A DNA stretch of 64,000 nucleotides from an uncultured Cytophagales bacterium (GTDB lineage: Bacteria > Bacteroidota > Bacteroidia > Cytophagales > Thermoflexibacteraceae), in NCBI GenBank assembly GCA_938039675.1, contig CALHUI010000002.1, forward strand, positions 113,395-177,394, in the 5' to 3' direction. Positions within the stretch are counted from its first letter, which is position 1, and each line of letters opens with the position of its first letter. A model generated the notes under the pieces. It was not told where the DNA came from. It ran no database searches and saw only the letters and a program-made list of their open reading frames with translations. Below are positions 53,992-62,242 of the stretch, one piece after another. A program made the position numbers and the translations under genes.

Positions 53992-54906
53992 ATGGCTCTT
54001 TGCTCGGTTGTTATTCGCTGCCACAACGAAGAAAAACACATCGGTAAATTATTAGACTGCATCATGCAACAAAGCATACGCGATGTGGAGATAGTGGTAG
54101 TAGATTCAGGCTCAACCGACCGCACCGTTGCCATTGCTCAACAATACCCCATTCGTTTGGTACATATCCAGCCCGGAGAGTTTACTTTTGGGCGGGCGCT
54201 GAACAGGGGCATTGCGGCAGCTTCGGGGCAGTACATCCTGATAGCCAGTGCGCATGTATATCCTACGGCCAACGATTGGGTCGAGAAAATGCTGGCACCC
54301 TTTGCCGCCGACTCACGCATAGCACTCACCTTCGGCAGGCAAATCGGCAACCATCTTACCAAGTATGCCGAGCATCAGATTTTTCGCAAATGGTTTCCAC
54401 CGGAGCCTCATTGGTATCTGCAAGACCATCCGTTTTGCAACAATGCCAATGCCTGTATCCGTCGCGATGTGTGGGAGCAACTGCCTTACGACGAGCAACT
54501 TACCGGCTTGGAAGATTTGGACTGGGCAAAAAAAGCCCTGCAAAAAGGCTACTTGTTGGCATATGTGCCCGAAGCCCCCGTCGTACATATCCATGAAGAA
54601 ACACCACAACGAATTTTAAACCGCTATCGGAGGGAAGCCATTGCCTACAAGCGCATTTTTCCGGAGGCGCATTTCTCGCTGCGCGATTTTTTGTACTTGT
54701 TTCCTACCAATGTCATCAGCGATTGGTATCATGCTTGGCAGGAAGGCGTTTTTTGGAGCAACTGGAAAGAAATCGTCATATTTCGCCTGATGCAGTTTTG
54801 GGGCACTTACCAAGGCTACCAACAACGCGGAGAAGTGAGCGAGATGCTCAAACGCCGATTCTATTACCCTAACAAGTTGAAAAATCAGTTTTCTCGCGAA
54901 ATTTAA
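53992..54906 (+). CDS. Glycosyltransferase family 2
   Basis: A 304-residue GT-A-fold transferase, probably of rhamnosyl or similar sugars to a surface glycan. The N-terminus (ALCSVVIRCHNEEKHIGKLL) and VVDSGSTDRTVAIA bind the nucleotide. AHVYPTANDWVEKML holds the position of the DxD-type motif, where ASAH replaces a typical DAD. LTGLEDLDWAKKALQKGY is the ED(L/Y)DW catalytic-site motif. The C-terminus is basic and amphipathic (NRYRREAIAYKRIF). It has no membrane helix. No other glycan genes are adjacent. Confidence 0.9.
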   Translation: MALCSVVIRCHNEEKHIGKLLDCIMQQSIRDVEIVVVDSGSTDRTVAIAQQYPIRLVHIQPGEFTFGRALNRGIAAASGQYILIASAHVYPTANDWVEKMLAPFAADSRIALTFGRQIGNHLTKYAEHQIFRKWFPPEPHWYLQDHPFCNNANACIRRDVWEQLPYDEQLTGLEDLDWAKKALQKGYLLAYVPEAPVVHIHEETPQRILNRYRREAIAYKRIFPEAHFSLRDFLYLFPTNVISDWYHAWQEGVFWSNWKEIVIFRLMQFWGTYQGYQQRGEVSEMLKRRFYYPNKLKNQFSREI

Positions 54907-54980
54907 ATCAATTTGGCGTTGCGTTTGTTTGATTTGTAATAAAAAACGATTAATTTGATATTAAATCTTGTGTAACGCCT

Positions 54981-55856
54981 ATGGTACCAACATCTACTCC
55001 GGCAAAGTGCTTGTTATTGGTATTTGCCTTTCTTTCGCTTATAGCAAATGCTCAAAATGCTACCAGCTGGGCAGAAGCTAAAAAGAACAAGGAAGCTACG
55101 ATAGTAGTAAACTATATTCAAACGCCGATGTTTTCATATAGCAGTTCCCAAAAGGATAAACCCAAGGGAATATGTGTGGATTTGATGGAGAATTTTGCCA
55201 AATATCTGGAAATGCAAAAAGGTATTAAGGTAAAAATTGAGTATCGGCCTTATGAGGATTTTGCTAAATTTTATGCCGCCACCAAGGCAAGCGGCAACGG
55301 TACTTTCGGTATAGGTAACATTACCATTACTGAAACACGTAAAAAAGAAGTGCGTTTTTCTCCGCCTTTTATCAGCAATACCACTGTTCTGCTGACACAC
55401 AATTCAGCGCCTACGCTGCGTAAAATAGAATTGCTTGGAAAAGATTTTGCCGGTATGATTGCCTATACCGTAAAAGGAACGACCAATGCGCAGCGCATAG
55501 AAATGTTGAAAAAGCAATATATGCCCGAAATGCCAATCAAATACCTTAATTCTAGTATGGAGGCGATTCAGATGGTTGCGCAAGACCCCAAGGGTTTTAC
55601 CAATCTGGATTTCGTGTATTACAACGATGCTATTCGCGACAAACTGCCCGTTAAACGCCACCCTGTGGGCGATTTTACGGCAGAAGAATTCGGCATTATT
55701 ATGCCTTTGGTTTCTGATTGGCAGCCTGCCATTCAGGATTTCTTTGCTGTAGAAGGAAGAAACTATCGTAACAGTGCCGAGTATCGTGCATCGTTGTATA
55801 CGCACCTTGGTGAAAGTGCGGTTCGGTTATTGGAAAGCATCCAACAGCGCCGATAG
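54981..55856 (+). CDS. Periplasmic solute-binding protein (SBP family 3 fold)
   Basis: A 291-residue exported protein with a signal peptide (CLLLVFAFLSLIANAQ). The body shows KGICVDLMENFAKYLEMQKG, FGIGNITITETRKKEVRFSPPF, the segment MIAYTVKGTTNAQRIEML and TNLDFVYYNDAI, as in amino-acid-type binding proteins. No ABC permease or ATPase is next to it, so it may work with a distant transporter or as a sensor. A strong terminator follows. Confidence 0.82.
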   Translation: MVPTSTPAKCLLLVFAFLSLIANAQNATSWAEAKKNKEATIVVNYIQTPMFSYSSSQKDKPKGICVDLMENFAKYLEMQKGIKVKIEYRPYEDFAKFYAATKASGNGTFGIGNITITETRKKEVRFSPPFISNTTVLLTHNSAPTLRKIELLGKDFAGMIAYTVKGTTNAQRIEMLKKQYMPEMPIKYLNSSMEAIQMVAQDPKGFTNLDFVYYNDAIRDKLPVKRHPVGDFTAEEFGIIMPLVSDWQPAIQDFFAVEGRNYRNSAEYRASLYTHLGESAVRLLESIQQRR

Positions 55857-55881
55857 CCCTCCAAATGTGGTAACAATAAAG

Positions 55882-55930
55882 ACGGGAGTCGTTTCAAGTC
55901 TTGTGGAATGACTCCCGTTTGTTTTGTATA
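55882..55930 (+). terminator. Intrinsic terminator of the solute-binding protein gene
   Basis: ACGGGAGTC (55882-55890) pairs with GACTCCCGT (55910-55918), a 9-bp perfect stem with a 19-base loop, followed by TTTGTTTTGT. It also lies at the 3' end of the convergent pspA gene. Confidence 0.8.
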
Positions 55931-55947
55931 AAAATCGCAGTTCCTGT

Positions 55948-56688
55948 TTATTGTTGAGGTGCGGAAGCGTCGTTGCTTGTGGCAGGCGGTGGAGGAAGCA
56001 ATCCCATCTTGGCTTTTAGTTCCAGCAGGGCATCGTTTTGTGTACTTGAGCCTAATACCTTCTCCACTTCGTCATCAATGGTTTTGCTTTCCAACGCAAT
56101 AGCACCGTAAGACTGCGCCAGTGCTTCTTCTTGGGCTACTTTTTCTTTCATGCGTTCTAGCATGGAAATGGTGCTGCTGGAGTCAATCTGCGCCAGTTGC
56201 TTATTGATGTTTTTAGTAGCTTCGCTGACTTTGGCACGAGCTTTCAGGGTACGCAGCTCATTTTCATAGGTGCTTATCTTGCTTTTCAGCTTATTGATGT
56301 TTTGCTCCATCGTGCTGACGCTTTGCTCGTGCATAGCTAATTCTTTGGCGGTGCGTTGTGCTTCCTGTTCGGCTTTTTCTTTCATGCGGAGCATCTCTCC
56401 GGCCAATCGGTCAGCTTCTGCGGGAGCAAGCTGACCTGTTTGCGCGCGTTGCAACAACATAATGGCCTTTTGCTCGTAGCTTTGGGCATCGCTGATAAAT
56501 TTGGCATTGTCATTTTTGGCGCGTATGGCAAGTGCTTTTATTTCGGCTAGCCCTTGCAAACTTTTATTCAGGTTTTCCTTTAAGTCGCGGATTCCCTGTT
56601 CGGTCATCTTAATCGGATCTTCCAGTTTATCCAATACACTATGTGCTTCGGCTTTACCTATGCTAAAGATTCTGCTGAAAATTCCCAT
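55948..56688 (-). CDS. PspA/IM30-family membrane stress protein
   Basis: A 246-residue coiled-coil protein that binds the inner membrane and protects it under envelope stress. It starts with the amphipathic helix MGIFSRIFSIGKAEAHSVLD, then KLEDPIKMTEQGIRDLKENL. Long coiled coils run to about residue 215. The C-terminus is Pro/Ala-rich (LPPPPATSNDASAPQQ) rather than a defined domain. It follows the YbjN-like gene by 42 bases and shares its transcript. No pspB/C or pspF genes are near. Confidence 0.88.
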   Translation of the reverse strand: MGIFSRIFSIGKAEAHSVLDKLEDPIKMTEQGIRDLKENLNKSLQGLAEIKALAIRAKNDNAKFISDAQSYEQKAIMLLQRAQTGQLAPAEADRLAGEMLRMKEKAEQEAQRTAKELAMHEQSVSTMEQNINKLKSKISTYENELRTLKARAKVSEATKNINKQLAQIDSSSTISMLERMKEKVAQEEALAQSYGAIALESKTIDDEVEKVLGSSTQNDALLELKAKMGLLPPPPATSNDASAPQQ

Positions 56689-56730
56689 ATTTTTAACTGA
56701 TTTATTGATTAGTGAGTGTGGTTGAAAATC

Positions 56731-57120
56731 TTATTTAGCAAATTGCAGCATTTCTCCGGCGTATTCTGCCATCAGAAGTTTCAGCGAGTTGATGCTTGCT
56801 TCTACTTCGTTCAGGTCAAGGTTTTCCAGTTGCAGGGTATCGCGGAACAACAGGCGCTTACCGGTTTCATCCAGCACAAATGCACCGTGAATAATTTCGC
56901 GGTTTTTTTGCAATAATGCCCTCAGCACCTGTGCATCGCTGCTGTCGATATCAAAAAGATATTGTTCTATTACCAGAATGGGGTCATTGCAATCTACAAT
57001 CATGTTTTGGATGCCGTCTTCCGGTGCATTGATTACATAAATTTGGTCTATGACATCTTCATGGGCAATGTCGTAGCCCAATTCTTGCAGGTATTGCTTT
57101 ACTTTTTCAAAATGCGTCAT
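56731..57120 (-). CDS. YbjN-like protein upstream of pspA
   Basis: A 129-residue small cytoplasmic protein. ATG 57120 was chosen, because it gives MTHFEKVKQYLQELGYDI, the normal start; the 49 codons before it have no character. The body is a mix of helices and strands (IQNMIVDCNDPILVIEQYLF; LLFRDTLQLENLDLNEVEAS), like the YbjN/secretion-chaperone fold. It sits directly before the PspA gene, so it is likely linked to its function. Confidence 0.75.
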   Translation of the reverse strand: MTHFEKVKQYLQELGYDIAHEDVIDQIYVINAPEDGIQNMIVDCNDPILVIEQYLFDIDSSDAQVLRALLQKNREIIHGAFVLDETGKRLLFRDTLQLENLDLNEVEASINSLKLLMAEYAGEMLQFAK

Positions 57121-57279
57121 GTTGTTTAGCTTTTGAGTGGTTCGTTTTAAATCTAGACAATGAAAGTTAGTAAAATCTTGCAAATTATTAAGTTGATACG
57201 CAATGAGATGCAAAAATGTTGTGGCAACTGCGCATGTAAATCGTGCGTTTGTAACGGCGTATAGCAAAATAGTATCGTT

Positions 57280-58389
57280 ATGCAGTATCTGCTTCTAACA
57301 ATAGTCGCCTTTTGTGTAGTACCGCTTTATACAAGGGCGCAACAGACGGACACAATAGCCGGGCAGCCGATTGCTGTGGGGATTCGGACACATTACGGCA
57401 TCATTTTGCCACATTCTGAAGAAATTCGGAGCATTTCCTTATCGCGCCCTCGGGGGATAGAGGTAGAAATCAGTCGCCAGTTGCTGCGGAAGGAATACTG
57501 GCAGTATTGTTCTTGCTATCCGCGCATTGGTATTTCGGTAGGCTATTTCAGTTTCAACAATCCGCAAATTCTCGGGAGTGCATGGTCTGCGGTGGCTTTT
57601 GTAGAGCCTTTTATGGCAGCTCCTGCACGCCTGAGCGTATCTTACAGGCTAGGAGCCGGTTTCAGTTACCTGAATCGCGTTTTTCATCCTTTAAACAACC
57701 CGCTGAATTTGTTTTACAGCACTCCTGTCAGTTTTAATTTGTTAATGAACGTAAGCCTGAACTATCGGCTTATACCTCAACTGACGATACGGATGCACGG
57801 AAATTTTAACCATATTTCCAACGCAGGGCTGAAAGAACCTAATAAAGGCATCAACTTCCCTACAATGGGTATAGCTGTTGATTATGTGCTGGACAGGGTA
57901 TATTTCCCCGAGTTTCGGAAAACAGATTGGCGGCAAGAAAACCGACAAGGCTGGCAGTATCGTATAGCAGCTTATACAACGGCTAAAACTGTCGAGCGCA
58001 ATGACGACAGACGTTATTGGATTTTTGGTGCTACTGCTGATGCATGGCGAAGGGTTGGCAGGTTGAGTGCCTTAGGGGTAGGTATGGAAGTAACAGTGGA
58101 TTATTCATTGCAAGAGTGGTTGCGTCGTTATGAGCCACAGCAAAGCAATGATTTCACGAGGATAGCAATGTTAGCAGGGCAGGAGTTGCTCTTAGGACGT
58201 TTCGGTTTTGCCCAGCGACTGGGCGTGTATTTGTATGCTCCTTACAAGGCTATGCACCCTGTTTATCAGCGGTATGAACTTACCTACAAATCGCCCGGCG
58301 GTATATTATTCGGTATGAGCCTGAAAGCGCACACAAGAACGGCTGATTTTATGGATGTGCGTTTAGGCTATATTTTCAGTCAAAAGTAA
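57280..58389 (+). CDS. PagL-like lipid A 3-O-deacylase (acyloxyacyl hydrolase family)
   Basis: A 369-residue outer-membrane beta-barrel protein. The signal peptide ends at YTRAQ. The strand-rich body carries the PagL motif NHISNAGLKEPNKGIN, with catalytic His178 and Ser180 by my count. The family hydrolyses an ester-linked acyl chain of lipid A. The extra C-terminal 150 residues (after about 215) form further strands. No lipid A genes are adjacent. Confidence 0.75.
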   Translation: MQYLLLTIVAFCVVPLYTRAQQTDTIAGQPIAVGIRTHYGIILPHSEEIRSISLSRPRGIEVEISRQLLRKEYWQYCSCYPRIGISVGYFSFNNPQILGSAWSAVAFVEPFMAAPARLSVSYRLGAGFSYLNRVFHPLNNPLNLFYSTPVSFNLLMNVSLNYRLIPQLTIRMHGNFNHISNAGLKEPNKGINFPTMGIAVDYVLDRVYFPEFRKTDWRQENRQGWQYRIAAYTTAKTVERNDDRRYWIFGATADAWRRVGRLSALGVGMEVTVDYSLQEWLRRYEPQQSNDFTRIAMLAGQELLLGRFGFAQRLGVYLYAPYKAMHPVYQRYELTYKSPGGILFGMSLKAHTRTADFMDVRLGYIFSQK

Positions 58390-58430
58390 AAAATACCCCC
58401 TAACGGCTTAGGGAGGCTGTCAGGGGGGCA
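58390..58430 (-). terminator. Intrinsic terminator of metK
   Basis: On the minus strand CCCCCCTGACAGCC...GGCCGTTAGGGGG-type stem (outer CCCCCT/AGGGGG and inner CAGC/GCCG pairs, forward 58394-58424) is followed by TATTTTTTAC. It ends the ettA-lipoprotein-metK transcript and lies past the stop of the convergent PagL-like gene. Confidence 0.75.
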
Positions 58431-58457
58431 GAAGGTGTACAGGCAACATAATTACCG

Positions 58458-59735
58458 TCAGAGCTTAAATGCTTCCTGCAATTGTTTTACATAGTCGAGT
58501 TTTTCCCATCCGAAGAACTGAATGTTGTGCAATTGCTTGCGTCTGATTTCCTCTTTTACGCCGTTGTTTTCTTTGAGTTCCACGCGGAAAGTCTCGATTT
58601 CTTTCTCGAACGGTTCACGACCCATGTGACCATAGGCGGCAGTCGGCGAGAAAATCGGGTTTTTCAGGCCGAATTGCTCAACAATAGCACGCGGGCGCAA
58701 ATCGAACATTTCGGCAATCACGTCAGCAATTTGTTCGTCGGTCAGGCCTGTTTTAGACGTACCATAGGTATTTACGTTTACTGAAACAGGGCGCGCCACA
58801 CCGATGGCATATGCTACCTGTACAAGCGCTTCTTCGGCCACACCTGCCGCTACGAGATTTTTGGCAATATGACGGGCAGCGTAAGCGGCACTTCTATCCA
58901 CCTTAGAGGCATCTTTTCCTGAGAATGCGCCGCCGCCGTGTGCACCTTTACCGCCGTAAGTATCTACGATGATTTTACGTCCGGTAAGGCCGGCATCGCC
59001 ATGCGGGCCACCGATAACGAACTTACCGGTTGGGTTGATGTGGAAAATGGTATTTTTATCAATCAACTCCGCAGGGATTACGCGGGGAACGAGAATACTG
59101 GTGATGTCTTCTCTAATTTTCTCGAGCATGGCAGTTTCGCTTGCAAACTCATCGTGCTGTGTAGAAACCACAATGGTGTGCACGCGCTTGGGTTTGCCGT
59201 TGCCATCATACTCAATAGTTACCTGAGCTTTGGAGTCAGGGCGCAAGTATGGCATCAGGTGCAGTTCGTTTTTGCGGATATTGGCCAGTTCTTTCATGAG
59301 TTGGTGCGAGTAGGCCAATGCCATGGGCATATATTGAGTGGTTTCTTTGTTGGCATAGCCAAACATCATGCCCTGGTCGCCGGCGCCTTGTTCTTTGTGG
59401 GTTGCTTCGTTCTCATCCACACCGCGGGCAATATCGGGCGACTGGCTGTGCAGCGCTACAATTACGCCGCAAGATTCTGCATCAAAGCGGTACTGGTCTT
59501 TATTGTAACCAATGCGGCGAATGGTTTCGCGCACCACATCAGGAATTTCTACGTATGCCTTAGTGGTTACTTCTCCGGCTACTACTACTAAGCCTGTTGT
59601 TACCAGCGTTTCGCAGGCTACACGCGAGTCGGGGTCTTGCGTGAGCATAGCGTCCAATACGGCATCAGAAATCTGGTCTGCAATTTTGTCGGGATGTCCT
59701 TCTGAAACAGACTCCGAAGTAAACAAATAAGCCAT
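58458..59735 (-). CDS. metK: S-adenosylmethionine synthase
   Basis: Makes SAM from methionine and ATP. The 425-residue protein begins [20 protein letters not shown]. Further motifs are [62 protein letters not shown] and the C-terminal [13 protein letters not shown]. It is the last gene of the ettA-lipoprotein-metK operon, with 14 bases between it and the lipoprotein gene. No SAM riboswitch is visible. Confidence 0.97.
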   Translation of the reverse strand: MAYLFTSESVSEGHPDKIADQISDAVLDAMLTQDPDSRVACETLVTTGLVVVAGEVTTKAYVEIPDVVRETIRRIGYNKDQYRFDAESCGVIVALHSQSPDIARGVDENEATHKEQGAGDQGMMFGYANKETTQYMPMALAYSHQLMKELANIRKNELHLMPYLRPDSKAQVTIEYDGNGKPKRVHTIVVSTQHDEFASETAMLEKIREDITSILVPRVIPAELIDKNTIFHINPTGKFVIGGPHGDAGLTGRKIIVDTYGGKGAHGGGAFSGKDASKVDRSAAYAARHIAKNLVAAGVAEEALVQVAYAIGVARPVSVNVNTYGTSKTGLTDEQIADVIAEMFDLRPRAIVEQFGLKNPIFSPTAAYGHMGREPFEKEIETFRVELKENNGVKEEIRRKQLHNIQFFGWEKLDYVKQLQEAFKL

Positions 59736-59749
59736 TGTAATGAATCAGG

Positions 59750-60445
59750 TTAAAATTTAAATTTAACAGTATTTGCCGGAGAAACTTTGCTCTCCATCAT
59801 GTCTAACAAACCAACGCGGTAATAAAAGGCTTTGCCGTTTTCCTGCAATTCGCCTTGCTTATTGCTAAACGAGCGGATTTTTCCAGTTTTTGGGCGGATA
59901 GTATAAACGTAAGATGCTCCTTGCAAGAGGCTCTGAATTTGCGCTGCTCCTTCGGGAGTGCTGCGCAATACTTCCAAGTCGGCCAATGAACTTACCAAAG
60001 AACGCGAGCTGCGCGAAAGTTCTTTTTTGCGGAAAGTAAAAGTTGCCATGCTGTTGGGTTCGGGCTGTTCCTGAGCCGACTGGTTCAGTGCTGCGTTCAG
60101 TGCATCAACATTTTGGAAGTCGAACATCATCCCGAATACGTATTGCTCGCGATTGTTGATGGCCTGTACATTGCTGATGCCTTGCATGTTGGTCAGTCGC
60201 TCTATTCCCTTGGCAAAAGAAGAGTCCATCTGCGCAAAAGGCGTGCGGTCTTTGGTAATCTGCATACCCATTGCCATGTCAATCAGATTTTTGCTGCTGC
60301 TCATGTCAATCAGAAAGGAGTAAGTGCCTGCGCCTTGCTTGTCAATGGCTATTTCTTCGCGTACTTCAAAGCAAGCCGTACTTATGAAAACGGCTATCAG
60401 CAGTAATACACTGTTGGCCAAACGATGCCTGAAAAAAATGCGCAT
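59750..60445 (-). CDS. Hypothetical lipoprotein between ettA and metK
   Basis: A 231-residue protein with a signal peptide and lipobox (FISTAC). No family is recognised. The mature part begins EVREEIAIDKQGAGTYSFLID, with further alternating strands; this is the kind of beta-rich fold seen in small envelope lipoproteins. It starts 4 bases after the stop of ettA and ends 14 bases before metK, so it is translated from the same mRNA as both. Confidence 0.7.
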   Translation of the reverse strand: MRIFFRHRLANSVLLLIAVFISTACFEVREEIAIDKQGAGTYSFLIDMSSSKNLIDMAMGMQITKDRTPFAQMDSSFAKGIERLTNMQGISNVQAINNREQYVFGMMFDFQNVDALNAALNQSAQEQPEPNSMATFTFRKKELSRSSRSLVSSLADLEVLRSTPEGAAQIQSLLQGASYVYTIRPKTGKIRSFSNKQGELQENGKAFYYRVGLLDMMESKVSPANTVKFKF

Positions 60446-60449
60446 ACTT

Positions 60450-62114
60450 TTATTTGACTAATTTTTTGTAGCGGATACGCTTAGGTTCCACAAAGCCTTC
60501 TTGTTTGCGGCGGAAGTCTTCGTATTCGGTAAAATTGCCTTCGAAGAAACGCACCTGCGAGTCACCCTCAAATGCGATAATATGGGTAGCGATTCGGTCT
60601 AAGAACCAACGGTCGTGCGAAATGATAACGGCACAGCCCGCAAAGTTTTCCAGACCTTCTTCCAAAGCGCGGAGCGTATTTACGTCTAAATCGTTGGTAG
60701 GTTCGTCCAACAGTAATAGGTTAGCATCTTGTTTCAGGGTCATGGCAAGGTGTACGCGGTTGCGCTCACCGCCTGAAAGTTGCCCTACTTTTTTCTGTTG
60801 GTCTGCGCCGTTGAAGTTAAAGCGGCTCACATAAGCACGGGAATTAACTTCTCTGCCACCTACAAGCATGAGTTCGTTGCCCCCCGAAATGGTTTCCCAA
60901 ACGGTTTTATTAGGGTCTAAGTTGTCGTGTGTTTGGTCTACATATGCCCAGCGCACGGTTTCGCCAATTTCAAAAGTACCGCTGTCGGGTTTTTCAATGC
61001 CTGTAATGAGTTTGAAAAGGGTAGTTTTACCTGCACCGTTGGGGCCGATAACCCCCACAATACCACCTTGCGGCAAAGAGAACGACAGGTTTTCAAACAG
61101 GAGTTTATCGCCGTAGGCTTTGGATACGTTGTGCGCTTCAATTACTTTCGTACCCAGACGCGGGCCGGGCGGGATGTAAAGTTCAAGTTTTTCTTCTTTC
61201 TGTTTAGTTTCTTGGCTCAACATGCTTTCATAGGTATTCAAACGAGCTTTCTGCTTCGCCTGACGGGCTTTCGGAGTCATGCGTATCCATTCCAATTCGC
61301 GTTGCAGGGTGCGCTGGCGTTTGCTTTCTTGCTTTTCTTCTTGGGCGAGGCGGTTTTGTTTCTGCTCTAACCAAGAGGAATAGTTGCCTTTCCATGGAAT
61401 ACCCTCTCCGCGGTCGAGCTCCAGAATCCAACCTGCCACATTGTCAAGGAAATAGCGGTCGTGAGTAACGGCAATCACTGTTCCTTTATATTGTTTCAGG
61501 TGTTGCTCTAACCAGTGTACCGATTCGGCATCCAAGTGGTTCGTAGGTTCGTCGAGCAAAAGCACGTCCGGTTCTTGCAACAGCAGGCGGCAAAGTGCCA
61601 CGCGGCGTTTTTCGCCTCCTGAAAGGTTAGCAATCATTGCATCTTCGGGCGGGCAGCGCAGCGCATCCATTGCGCGTTCCAGCTTATTGTCTAAGTTCCA
61701 TGCGTCACAGGCTTCCAATTTTTCCTGAATTATTGCTTGGCGAGCAAGCAGTTTGTCAAAATCGGCATCAGGGTCGGCAAACTTTTCACCGATGGCTTCA
61801 AACTCGCGCAGCAAATCTACTACCTCCTGCACACCCTCTTCTACCACTTGCCGAACGGTTTTGTTAGGGTCTAATTGTGGTTCCTGTTCCAGCAAGCCAA
61901 CGCTGTAACCGGGCGAAAAAACAACTTCTCCCGTAAAGTTTTTGTCTATACCTGCAATAATGCGTAGCAAAGAGGACTTGCCGGAACCGTTAAGGCCTAA
62001 TACACCAATTTTTGCACCGTATAAAAAGGAAAGGTATATATTTTTGAGCACCTGTTTGGAAGGAGGATAAATTTTACTCACTCCCGCCATAGAGAAGATA
62101 ATGGTTTCGCTCAT
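60450..62114 (-). CDS. ettA: Energy-dependent translational throttle protein
   Basis: A ribosome-binding ABC-F ATPase that regulates the first steps of elongation in response to ATP. The 554-residue protein has two ABC domains: Walker A GLNGSGKSS and GPNGAGKTT; signatures NLSGGEKRRV and QLSGGERNRV; Walker B regions LLLDEPTNHLD and LLLDEPTNDLD. The inter-domain linker (EWIRMTPKARQAKQKARLN) and the IPPGPRLGTKVIEAHNV block are specific to EttA. ATG 62114 was chosen, since the family starts SETIIFSMAGVSK. Confidence 0.95.
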   Translation of the reverse strand: MSETIIFSMAGVSKIYPPSKQVLKNIYLSFLYGAKIGVLGLNGSGKSSLLRIIAGIDKNFTGEVVFSPGYSVGLLEQEPQLDPNKTVRQVVEEGVQEVVDLLREFEAIGEKFADPDADFDKLLARQAIIQEKLEACDAWNLDNKLERAMDALRCPPEDAMIANLSGGEKRRVALCRLLLQEPDVLLLDEPTNHLDAESVHWLEQHLKQYKGTVIAVTHDRYFLDNVAGWILELDRGEGIPWKGNYSSWLEQKQNRLAQEEKQESKRQRTLQRELEWIRMTPKARQAKQKARLNTYESMLSQETKQKEEKLELYIPPGPRLGTKVIEAHNVSKAYGDKLLFENLSFSLPQGGIVGVIGPNGAGKTTLFKLITGIEKPDSGTFEIGETVRWAYVDQTHDNLDPNKTVWETISGGNELMLVGGREVNSRAYVSRFNFNGADQQKKVGQLSGGERNRVHLAMTLKQDANLLLLDEPTNDLDVNTLRALEEGLENFAGCAVIISHDRWFLDRIATHIIAFEGDSQVRFFEGNFTEYEDFRRKQEGFVEPKRIRYKKLVK

Positions 62115-62242
62115 ATATGCGTTTTTTTGTGATTTCAAGGGATAAATAAGTTTCCGTGAAATAGGCAAAAACAGCGCAAATATGCGAAATAAAATCTGTA
62201 ATATTGTTAGCTACGGCAACTAAGATACCATAGACAACCAAG
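62115..62242. promoter_or_regulatory. Divergent promoter region between ettA and the PAS sensor
   Basis: This 128-base gap must contain promoters for both genes. It has an imperfect palindrome CGCAAATATGCG (forward about 62176-62187; arms CGCA/TGCG) that could be an operator. A near-match (TAATATTG, one mismatch to TAnnTTTG) lies about 45 bases before the sensor start. Confidence 0.35.

Noticed and set aside
58938..59591. A 217-codon plus-strand frame inside metK
   Set aside because: Antisense to highly conserved metK; no start signal or domain.
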